DNA of 64,000 bases from the NCBI RefSeq assembly GCF_015207825.1, contig NZ_JADEWC010000014.1, forward strand, positions 1 through 64,000, in the 5' to 3' direction. The position numbers and the translations under genes are program-made. This DNA is from Cyanobacterium stanieri LEGE 03274. GTDB taxonomy: Bacteria > Cyanobacteriota > Cyanobacteriia > Cyanobacteriales > Cyanobacteriaceae. Positions 57,387 to 64,000 of this stretch are shown here, one piece after another. The notes under the pieces are model-generated. The model searched no databases. It saw nothing but the letters and a program-made list of their open reading frames with translations, and was not told the origin of the DNA. Position 1 is the first letter of the stretch. Every line of letters begins with the position of its first letter.

Positions 57387-59003
57387 TTAGAAAGGTATCA
57401 TATCCAAATTATCTTCTACTTGCTCCACTTCTTGTTTTAAGAATTCCCCTTTATACTGCTCTTTACCTAATGCTAATACTTTATCTAAAAATTTCTCTGT
57501 GTACTTTAAAAAGTCTGAAAAAAGAGCCAGTGTTACCAAGGTATTTGTCTCATCACTCTTATCACCAAGAAAAGTCTCTAAAGGTCTTTTATCTCTTGCA
57601 AATACATTATCCCACAAGTAAAACATTAACTTATCCTTGACTTGTTGAAGTTTAACTTTTTCATTTTCAGGCTTAATAAACCAACATCCAATAAGTTTAT
57701 CTTCAATACGCCTAATGGTTTGATGATTAGATTTTATTAGCTCATTAATTCCCACAATGTAGAATAGCCAAAGATCTTGAGGTTTATCATCAATAAATAA
57801 TTGAGCATTTTTTATTTCTTCGGGAAACTCAGTGCTATCATCGAACTTTCCTACGGGTGCATTTACAAATTCCCAACTCCAACGTCTTTTAAAAGCAGTA
57901 TCAAGATAGTAAATAGATTCATCCGAGGTGTTGATGGTGCCAATAATCGACAAGTTGGGGGGAAGTTTGATTTGGCATTGTCGTAAAAGGTTATAAATTA
58001 AAAATCCCCCATGATTTTTTTTGTCCCTAAAACTTTCTATTTCATTTTTTAATGCCTCATCATAATTAAGTTTCCCAATATTAGACAGTTGTATTTCAAT
58101 TTTATTGTTAGAATCAATATCTACTTTGATGTTCATAGCTTGAAATAAACCAACTAATTCCATTTCAGAAATATCTATCTCATAACTTGACCACCCATCA
58201 CTTTCACGATCTAATAATTGAAAAGTATTTCCAAAAATAGCGGCTGCATTTCCTCTATTTAACTCATCAATTACTAATAAATAGTTTTCATCTTTACCAT
58301 CAATTAGAGATTTATAAGCCTTTCCTAGTATTTTCAAAAAATGTCCAGGATAGAATTTATAAATTACGGAACTCTTTTGGCTAAAAGGTAATAGTTTCCC
58401 CATAAAATCAGCATAGCTGTACTCAGGATGAAAAACAGCTTTCACTATATTGGGAGAAGTTTTAGTAATTTTATCTATCTGAATATCCAACTGTTCTTGG
58501 GCTATTTGACGAATTTGATAACTTTTACCTGTACCTGGGCTACCAAAAAGAATTTTTTGAATTGGTTTCATTAATATGTTATTTGAAGAATCTATTTGAT
58601 TATTTATTTCACAAAATCCAAAGATTGGAAGATTCGATAATTTATCTACTTCAATGATTTTATAACCATCTACTGACAAAATATTATTATATATTGTCAG
58701 TAAATTTTGTACATTATCAGGCTCTCTAATAGCAGGATGTAATATTTCACAAAGAAATTTTAATAGATATTTATCATCGTTACCATTATTTAGATTAAAT
58801 CTATCGTCTTCATCTTTAAAAATCCAATTATTATCTTTAGCATTTTCAAATCTACCATCATTTGATGGTAATTCTTCTAATTCATAGAGTCTCTCCAAAA
58901 ATTTAATTTCATCATCATTTTCTTCATCATCTCCCCAATAATTGAATTCTTTGTCGAAAAGTTTAGCAATTTGCCTTCTTGTAACCTCTGTAATCTTGTT
59001 CAC
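57387..59003 (-). CDS. McrB-like AAA+ NTPase with AbiJ-type N-terminal domain
   Basis: A 538-aa protein. Residues 1-110 match the AbiJ N-terminal domain 3 pattern (TEVTRRQIAKLF, FLERLYELEELPSNDGRF, LLKFLCEILHPAIRE and IYNNILSVDGYKIIEV). The McrB-type AAA+ core has Walker A LFGSPGTGKSYQI near 151, Walker B LLVIDELNRGNAAAIF near 244, and sensor IIGTINTSDESIYYLDTAFKRRW. McrB proteins use GTP or ATP to drive the McrC nuclease along DNA. The AbiJ domain probably recognises the invader. Its start lies 42 bases inside the Tn7-like right end. Confidence 0.85.
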   Translation of the reverse strand: MNKITEVTRRQIAKLFDKEFNYWGDDEENDDEIKFLERLYELEELPSNDGRFENAKDNNWIFKDEDDRFNLNNGNDDKYLLKFLCEILHPAIREPDNVQNLLTIYNNILSVDGYKIIEVDKLSNLPIFGFCEINNQIDSSNNILMKPIQKILFGSPGTGKSYQIRQIAQEQLDIQIDKITKTSPNIVKAVFHPEYSYADFMGKLLPFSQKSSVIYKFYPGHFLKILGKAYKSLIDGKDENYLLVIDELNRGNAAAIFGNTFQLLDRESDGWSSYEIDISEMELVGLFQAMNIKVDIDSNNKIEIQLSNIGKLNYDEALKNEIESFRDKKNHGGFLIYNLLRQCQIKLPPNLSIIGTINTSDESIYYLDTAFKRRWSWEFVNAPVGKFDDSTEFPEEIKNAQLFIDDKPQDLWLFYIVGINELIKSNHQTIRRIEDKLIGCWFIKPENEKVKLQQVKDKLMFYLWDNVFARDKRPLETFLGDKSDETNTLVTLALFSDFLKYTEKFLDKVLALGKEQYKGEFLKQEVEQVEDNLDMIPF

Positions 59004-59044
59004 ATTTTGATTTGAGTTATTAATACTTGCACTAATCTATGTTG

Positions 59045-59171
59045 ATACATACAACTTTATTACCATACTACAAATAGGGTAACGGCGTAATAAAGTTGTA
59101 TAATTTCATGGTCTCTAAACCACTATTTTGGTTATGATTTTTAATAATATCCAAAATAAAGTTGTATATTA
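59045..59171. repeat. Back-to-back Tn7-like ends
   Basis: A right-type end (site at 59045-59061 on the minus strand, tip ACA at 59070-59072), then 5 bases AATAG, then a left-type end starting GGTAACGGCGT at 59078 with sites at 59089-59105 and 59155-59171 (66 apart). The left-type end shares 19 exact bases and much of the following 60 with the end at 27642. A 14-base perfect inverted repeat TACAACTTTATTAC/GTAATAAAGTTGTA results. Confidence 0.7.
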
Positions 59172-59417
59172 TTGGCTTTGATGTAAGACTTTTATATTGT
59201 GGTGCTGAAAAATCAAGGAAATAAACCTATATAATTTTCCACATCCTTTGTATAGTAGGTTTTTAGAAACAGTATTACTTTAACATTTATTTATAACAAT
59301 CATATCGTTAATTTGTAGTCATCAACTTGTGAAAATTCCTAAATACGATCGCCCTTTAAACAGCGTATATCATTTGTTTTGTCAAGGAAAATTATTAATA
59401 GTGAAAGTCTTATTTTT
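59172..59417. other. Spacer inside the second Tn7-like end
   Basis: AT-rich, no gene. A GATCGCC fragment near 59348 is a partial HIP1 site. Confidence 0.4.
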
Positions 59418-59966
59418 TTAATTTGATGGTTCTAAAGTAAATAAAGTTATCTTTTGTCCTCCTTTTTGATACTCAGAAAACCTGATAAACTCTAACTCTT
59501 TTTCAGACAAAACAACTTGATAGTTATAAACCTGATACATAGAACTCAAAAGTGGATAACTAGGAGAAGATTTAATCTCTTCATTTTCCCCTAGAAAAAG
59601 AAAAGAACCATCAAAATCTAAGCCAATTTCTTCTTTCAAGCAACGATAAACTGCTAATTCAGGAGTTTCATTGACCATAATTTTTTCCGCTAAAGTATCC
59701 AATCCCCTTTTTCTGATTCCCCCAGCAAAAAATATCTGTTTATCCTCCACAAGGGTAAATAATTGCTCTCCTAGTTTAACTTTTACCTGCACAGAAACCA
59801 AACGAACTACCCTCAATAATTGACCATTAATTAACTCTAAAACAGTTTCCCTTCCATCAATTTCATTTTTGAGATCCGTTACAGTTTTTGTTCCTTTTTC
59901 ATGAAGCCAATTATCCGTACTAATATTGTGTTTTGATAATACATTATTTAATTCATTAATATTCAT
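59418..59966 (-). CDS. Nudix-fold protein with degenerate Nudix box
   Basis: A 182-aa protein. The segment VNETPELAVYRCLKEEIGL aligns with the Nudix box (Gx5Ex7REUxEExGU), but the leading glycine is replaced by Glu (in LAEKIMVNE) and the arginine is followed by Cys instead of Glu. The metal-binding EE pair is kept. Flanking strands (LLRVVRLVSVQVKV and MYQVYNYQVVLSE) fit the fold. It may be a binding protein or an altered hydrolase. The ATG at 59966 is the natural start. Confidence 0.6.
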   Translation of the reverse strand: MNINELNNVLSKHNISTDNWLHEKGTKTVTDLKNEIDGRETVLELINGQLLRVVRLVSVQVKVKLGEQLFTLVEDKQIFFAGGIRKRGLDTLAEKIMVNETPELAVYRCLKEEIGLDFDGSFLFLGENEEIKSSPSYPLLSSMYQVYNYQVVLSEKELEFIRFSEYQKGGQKITLFTLEPSN

Positions 59967-60286
59967 ATTATTAACATAACAGTCACAGCTATAGATAGTA
60001 ATTGTAATTGATAACTATAGTAATCCTATTTGAGTTGTAGTAAAGTTATATCCCCCCCCCTATGCCTTTCACAATAAGGAAAATTCAAACTCTTACAAAT
60101 AGTTTAGGATTACTATACATTTCTTCTCTTTTGTTTATACCTCGTTACCATTACTAATCTAAATTGGCTCAAGAAAAACCCTTTTCCAAGGTAAAATCGA
60201 ACTTTTTCTTCCTTACCTTCACGACTTTACTTTTTCATCAGTCCCAATTAACTATTTTTCCCAGAGAAGGCAAAACAACATATCAC
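59967..60286. other. Intergenic region left of the candidate RNA
   Basis: No gene seen. It has a run of nine C at 60051-60059 and a short inverted repeat TAGTAATCCTA (60017) / TAGGATTACTA (60105). These may act as a transcription barrier on the leftward strand. Confidence 0.45.
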
Positions 60287-60412
60287 GGAAAACACCCCCA
60301 AAACCTAAATGATTAAGGAGGTGTTTCCAACTAAACCCATGTAACCCCATGGGTAGGGTCTTCGCTTCAGAGGCATTACATTACAAGAGCTTTAGCGTTT
60401 GAATCTACACAA
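60287..60412 (-). ncRNA. Candidate structured RNA with anti-SD-like segment
   Basis: On the minus strand a promoter-like TTGTGC-N18-TATGAT (60442-60447 and 60418-60423) predicts a start near 60411. The predicted RNA has a perfect 7-bp hairpin ACCCATG/CATGGGT (60348-60354 with 60335-60341), then AGTTGGAAACACCTCCTT, whose GGAAACACC pairs with GGTGTTTTCC to form a long closing stem (60317-60328 with 60287-60299). CACCTCCTT copies the 16S rRNA anti-Shine-Dalgarno. No protein frame explains it. A Yfr2-type cyanobacterial RNA is one thought, not a firm match. Confidence 0.45.
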
Positions 60413-60635
60413 TAGTAATCATAACACAAAAAAACAAAATTGCACAACAAAAATAAGAGCCTGAAACCTATACAGGGCAAGGCATCTACAACACACCATC
60501 AAGACCCATCGGTGAGCTTTTTTTCATCAATCACCCCGCAAGGAAAAGGGTATTTCCTAACCAGAATTATCATCAAAATTAATATTCACAATATTTTATC
60601 TGTGGTAGCCTGAAGTAAGGTTATCTTGCCCCTAT

Positions 60636-62159
60636 ATGATGAGAATGATTATGCCAGAAATGCCAGAAACCCCTTTATATCGACAATGTCCTCCTTCAGC
60701 CACTAATTTGTGGTCAATAATTGATACACCAAAAAATTTACGTTATCCCACCCCAGATAATCCGAGGTTTGAGAAAGCCCAAAAAAGTTTATTTGATAAT
60801 ATTAAAAAAGCGTTTCGCTTGTATGCAGAAGTGATGAGTTTTTATGACCAGTCATTAGATTTTTATTTTATTCATGATCAAATAACTTTTAGTCAAGGAG
60901 ATTGGCGAAATTTTTTAAATCAGGAAAATAATAGGGAATATCTCAATGATTCGGTAAAAAATTGGTTAGTTACATTTGGTATCAGAGACAATGATTGGTT
61001 AACGGGTTTTCAAGATTTATATGGAATTGATTTAACACAAGAGCAAAAACAGAAAATACTCAATTTAATTCCCTTTGAATGTTTACAACCAAAAAATGGT
61101 CAAAATGGTATCAGAACCTTTAATAATGACTTTATTGGTTTAGCAAAAAGAGGTTTTTTGATTTCTGGCAAAAAGAGTTATGGCAAATTATCTTTAGAAG
61201 ATATTGAAGAAAAATTAACCGTTAATAGTAATGTTAATAGCAGTGGAGAAATCACTAATTTATACGAATTTGTTGATAATCTGAAGTTTGACGAAGTATT
61301 AATAAGTACATCGGAAAATCTCAAAGATAAACAAAGATTTTTTATTAAACTTCAACACATAGTAGATAGAAATACTATTGATAAAATTCAAGATATAATC
61401 TTCACTTTACGAGACATCTGGGAAAAAGAAGAAATCCCCCTAATTAGGATAAAATATGCTAGTTCTAGCCAGAGAGAAATCTTTGAAGATTTAATTATTT
61501 ATCCTATCTGTTTATTTTACAATCAACGGGGAATTTATTTAACAGGTTATGGGCCTAAACCAGGGGGTCTTATTAATTATTTAGGTTATTATAATTATCG
61601 GTTAGATCATTTTCAAGAATTAGATAGAAATCAATATATTTTTACTGAAGAATGGGATGAGGAAAATTATAATATTCATTTGAAATTATTTGATAAAAAA
61701 GATGAGTTACAAGAAGAAACATCAGATGATATTTATAGTCAATTACAGGATGCTTTGGGGGTAGATTTACATAGAGAAATTAAAACGATGTTGTTACATT
61801 TTCCCCAAGATTTTCACACTTATTACATTGAAAATACTAAACGTCATGATACTTTTAAACGGTTAAGTGTGAGGGATATTAATAAATTTTGGCAGAATTT
61901 TGAGGGATGTTTAAGACATACTCAGACTACTTTAACTAATGATGATAAACAGTTAATTAATGAAGTTATCAGTAATAATCCTGATGATGCTTATTATGTG
62001 ATGGATTATCGTCATGGCAAAGATGGAGGTAATGATGTGGAGGCGGATGTGATTATGCGCTTAAGGAGTTGGGGGCATAATGTGGAAATTTTGGCACCTG
62101 CTGATTTGAGAAAGAGAATGAAAGAAGATTCTCAAAAATTGTGGCAAGTTTATGAATGA
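60636..62159 (+). CDS. CRISPR-linked WYL-type protein (TIGR03985-like)
   Basis: A 507-aa protein resembling the TIGR03985 family found beside cyanobacterial type III CRISPR loci. The N-terminal half is helical (NIKKAFRLYAEVMSFYDQSLDFYFIHD). A WYL-like ligand-sensing stretch, LIIYPICLFYNQRGIYLTGYGP, lies near 290. The C-terminus ends with SWGHNVEILAPADLRKRM, the usual WYL tail. It probably regulates expression of the neighbouring RAMP genes or senses a nucleotide ligand. ATG 60636 is the first of three close in-frame ATGs (60636, 60639, 60651), and the later MPEMPETPLYRQCPP start is equally possible. Confidence 0.7.
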   Translation: MMRMIMPEMPETPLYRQCPPSATNLWSIIDTPKNLRYPTPDNPRFEKAQKSLFDNIKKAFRLYAEVMSFYDQSLDFYFIHDQITFSQGDWRNFLNQENNREYLNDSVKNWLVTFGIRDNDWLTGFQDLYGIDLTQEQKQKILNLIPFECLQPKNGQNGIRTFNNDFIGLAKRGFLISGKKSYGKLSLEDIEEKLTVNSNVNSSGEITNLYEFVDNLKFDEVLISTSENLKDKQRFFIKLQHIVDRNTIDKIQDIIFTLRDIWEKEEIPLIRIKYASSSQREIFEDLIIYPICLFYNQRGIYLTGYGPKPGGLINYLGYYNYRLDHFQELDRNQYIFTEEWDEENYNIHLKLFDKKDELQEETSDDIYSQLQDALGVDLHREIKTMLLHFPQDFHTYYIENTKRHDTFKRLSVRDINKFWQNFEGCLRHTQTTLTNDDKQLINEVISNNPDDAYYVMDYRHGKDGGNDVEADVIMRLRSWGHNVEILAPADLRKRMKEDSQKLWQVYE

Positions 62160-62241
62160 AAATTTTTGAAATTTATCATCGTAAAAAATACTAATTGGTG
62201 GGCAATACCCACCCTACACAATTGTTTTTCCTAAACTCAGA
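62160..62241. repeat. Spacer with palindrome GGTGGGCAATACCCACC
   Basis: The convergent gap between the WYL-type gene and the RAMP gene contains this 17-base palindrome (62197-62213), related to the one at 46116. It may stop transcription from both sides. Confidence 0.5.
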
Positions 62242-63966
62242 TTAGTTTTTATTTCCCCATGTCAATCCAAAGTTTCTCTCAGTTATCTCTTTTTCAAAAT
62301 TAGCTTTTTGCCCATTCCATAACTGGTTATCACCTCGAAAAACGGTCATAATTTCTAAATATTGATTATTCTCTATGGGTAACATTCGATGCCAAACACA
62401 ACTTACATATTTAGGACGTTTATCACCTCTATTTTTACCGCCAATGGCAGGGGTATATTTGAATTTGTCCTCATGAAATAAGGTAATAAGCTCCGATTTG
62501 GCGACTACTTTTGAGAAAACTTTAACATTCTGGGGATGCCAAGATTCTCGCCAATTATTGATGTATTGCTGATTGTTGTTGATGTTTAAATATTGTTGAC
62601 AGGTATTAAATAAGCCGTTGAGAAATTGAGTGAGTTGTTGAGGATTATTAATATTTAATGGTTGATCTGGTTTTTGCCAACTACCCCACCAATGACAACC
62701 GATCGCACGGGTGTTATAGTTCATAAAATCGGGGTGATAGACTCGGCGCCAAGATTTACCAAAACCACCCATAATAAAAGCAAATTCCATCACCTTTTGC
62801 AAAAAAGCAATATCCTGATTATTATTGTTCTTTTTCACATCAAGATAAAGTATCCCTTGATTTTCATAAATGGGCGTATTTTCCCTGCCATAAGTTCCCA
62901 TCGTTAAAAATTCGGGAAGGGTTTCCCAATAAAGTTGTAAGCTACCAGGGGAGTTATCGCCAAACAGTTGATTAACCTTTATTTTAACTGTATCAACATT
63001 ATTTGTTGCTCCCCCTAAAAGACGGCTAACATGACCCCTTAATGTAGCTTTAAATAAATTTGGGCGAAACTCTGGCTCATCATTGCGCAATAAAGGGCTG
63101 ACTCCTTTAGCAAAGAGATGAAATGCGAGAGGATAGAGATTTTTGTCTTGGGGGGCATTATACAAACCATAGCCATTACTGGTTTTTCCGCCGATGCCTT
63201 GATTTAAGGCTTTTCTTAATAGTTGTTCGATGTGTTGCCATTCTGTCAGTCCCAAGGGTTTAATACTACTTAGTTCAAATACAAAAGTGGGTTTATAAAA
63301 GCTAATAAGGGCGATCGCCTGTGGGCGCCCTCCTCCTTCAACTTGTTTTTTTTGTTGGGGGTGACAAATATCCACCATTTGATAACGAATTTCCTCATTT
63401 TTATTTCGGGGTGTAACTCGTTTTGTCTGCGCCCAATCCCCAAGAGGATAAGCCCGAAGAAATCTCAATGTTGCAGGTTTATCCGCTGTACCACAATAAT
63501 TTTGAATTGTTCGTTTATCATCATCACTAATATCCGCCCATTCAAGTAACCTTCTAAATAATCCCTTAATGCCACTACCCGGGATAAAGGGAATACCATC
63601 CTTACCTATGACAGGGCGAAAAATACTATCCTGACCACAATTACTAAAAACACGCCAAGGAAACTCGATTTCAAAACGATAAACCCCATCATCCAAAGCT
63701 AACTGAGGTTTTTTAAACTGATAAGACGGCTCATCTTTTTTATTCGGATAAACCCATTCCTCCGTCCAACGATCTAAATCCTTTTGATTTTTGCCATACT
63801 GCAAAGAACATCTCCCCGATACTTGCGCTCGATACATCATGGGAACTTGTTCAGGAGACGGCATTATAATTGACTCCTCCACTGGTTGAGTATCTTTTAC
63901 CTCAATATTTAATTCATTTTTAAGATCTTGTTTAAGGCTTTGTAAACCTTGTTGTAACGTTCCCAT
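62242..63966 (-). CDS. Type III CRISPR double-RAMP protein (Cmr6/Cmr1-like)
   Basis: A 574-aa protein with two RAMP (RRM-like) halves. The first has GIPFIPGSGIKGLFRRL and a glycine-rich loop ALNQGIGGKTSNGYGLY, as in Cmr6-type subunits. The second has LFKATLRGHVSRLLGGAT and the glycine-rich GGFGKSWRRVYHPDF, as in Cmr1-type subunits. It likely sits at the 3'-end cap of a type III-B effector and helps target RNA binding. It starts 34 bases from the window edge, so the rest of the cmr operon probably lies further right. Confidence 0.7.
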   Translation of the reverse strand: MGTLQQGLQSLKQDLKNELNIEVKDTQPVEESIIMPSPEQVPMMYRAQVSGRCSLQYGKNQKDLDRWTEEWVYPNKKDEPSYQFKKPQLALDDGVYRFEIEFPWRVFSNCGQDSIFRPVIGKDGIPFIPGSGIKGLFRRLLEWADISDDDKRTIQNYCGTADKPATLRFLRAYPLGDWAQTKRVTPRNKNEEIRYQMVDICHPQQKKQVEGGGRPQAIALISFYKPTFVFELSSIKPLGLTEWQHIEQLLRKALNQGIGGKTSNGYGLYNAPQDKNLYPLAFHLFAKGVSPLLRNDEPEFRPNLFKATLRGHVSRLLGGATNNVDTVKIKVNQLFGDNSPGSLQLYWETLPEFLTMGTYGRENTPIYENQGILYLDVKKNNNNQDIAFLQKVMEFAFIMGGFGKSWRRVYHPDFMNYNTRAIGCHWWGSWQKPDQPLNINNPQQLTQFLNGLFNTCQQYLNINNNQQYINNWRESWHPQNVKVFSKVVAKSELITLFHEDKFKYTPAIGGKNRGDKRPKYVSCVWHRMLPIENNQYLEIMTVFRGDNQLWNGQKANFEKEITERNFGLTWGNKN

Positions 63967-64000
63967 AAATCCTACCTCATAAATAAAGTTGCTGTGTGAG

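Larger units (their letters stand above)
27641..59072. mobile_element. Decayed Tn7-like transposon carrying a defence island
   Basis: The left tip TGTAACGGCGT is followed 11 bases in by AATAAAG. The right tip, read inward on the minus strand, is TGTAGTATGGT and is again followed 11 bases in by AATAAAGTTG. From memory, Tn7 has the same geometry (TGT, 11 bases, AATAAAG). Extra site copies lie on the left, and a TnsD-like fragment lies inside. No tnsA, tnsB or tnsC was found. The 5 bases outside the left tip (GCTAA) and right tip (AATAG) do not match, so the ends may come from different insertions or have been rearranged. The boundaries are an inference from end structure. Confidence 0.65.

Noticed and set aside
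59967..60635. CRISPR array beside the type III genes
   Set aside because: No direct repeats of 25-40 bases with regular spacers are present in this gap.
62932..62950. AATAAAGTTGTA match inside the RAMP gene
   Set aside because: A single copy inside a coding region with no TGT tip or spaced partner. It is chance in AT-rich DNA.
63981..64000. AATAAAGTTG at the right edge of the window
   Set aside because: Only a partial site in direct orientation at the edge. It cannot be judged as the second element's end.
1..64000. tRNA or rRNA genes
   Set aside because: I looked for tRNA-like T-loop and anticodon patterns and for rRNA segments by eye and found none. A tRNA scan would be decisive.

Overview
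The window is from a low-GC cyanobacterium. It carries a beta-carboxysome locus (ccmK, ccmL, ccmM, ccmN), a separate ccmK3-ccmK4 pair, ferredoxin-sulfite reductase, and frequent GCGATCGC (HIP1) octamers. Gene content suggests a unicellular Cyanobacterium/Geminocystis-like genome, but no rRNA is present to fix the taxon.

Bases 1-27,600 are core chromosome. They hold a serine hydrolase, two mechanosensitive-channel proteins, a PirA-like small regulator with an NtcA-type site, aroQ, miaE, gcvH, an FAD oxidoreductase, ccmK3-ccmK4, ileS, metK, sir, the main carboxysome cluster (three tandem ccmK copies, then ccmL, ccmM and ccmN), a methionine-salvage trio (mtnB, mtnD, mtnC), an FMN reductase, and prfB with its programmed +1 frameshift. 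A dispersed repeat of about 110 bp that folds into several hairpins recurs in three intergenic gaps.

Bases 27,641-59,072 form a defence island that appears to be cargo of a decayed Tn7-like transposon. The left boundary lies 60 bp after prfB. It begins TGT, and a TnsB-type site (AATAAAGTTGTATAATT-like) starts exactly 11 bases from the tip, the same distance I recall for Tn7. More copies follow at 63-67 base spacing, interrupted by an IS1-family element. An inverted end with the same geometry finishes at 59,072. Five bases later a second left-type end begins. No tnsABC was found; only the C-terminal part of a TnsD-like gene survives at 49.5 kb.

The cargo falls into six modules: (1) a GNAT-DpdA-like transglycosylase fusion, an unknown 277-aa protein, a small zinc-ribbon protein, a nonsense-interrupted gene, a MITE and a 1320-aa P-loop ATPase, perhaps a shortened or divergent Dpd DNA-modification system; (2) a winged-helix protein, an ORC-like ATPase and a phosphoribosyltransferase-fold protein, a compact and possibly undescribed three-gene system; (3) a DUF433/PIN-like toxin-antitoxin pair; (4) two unknown proteins plus a very large DUF1998-type helicase, Druantia-like; (5) a kinase-helicase plus a PLD nuclease, matching type I Mokosh; (6) an McrB-like AAA+ protein with an AbiJ-type N-terminus plus a LlaJI/McrC-like nuclease.

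To the right (59.1-64 kb) are a degenerate Nudix protein, a gap with a candidate structured RNA carrying an anti-Shine-Dalgarno-like segment, and the edge of a type III CRISPR locus (a TIGR03985-like WYL protein and a double-RAMP protein). No CRISPR repeat array and no tRNA or rRNA gene was seen.
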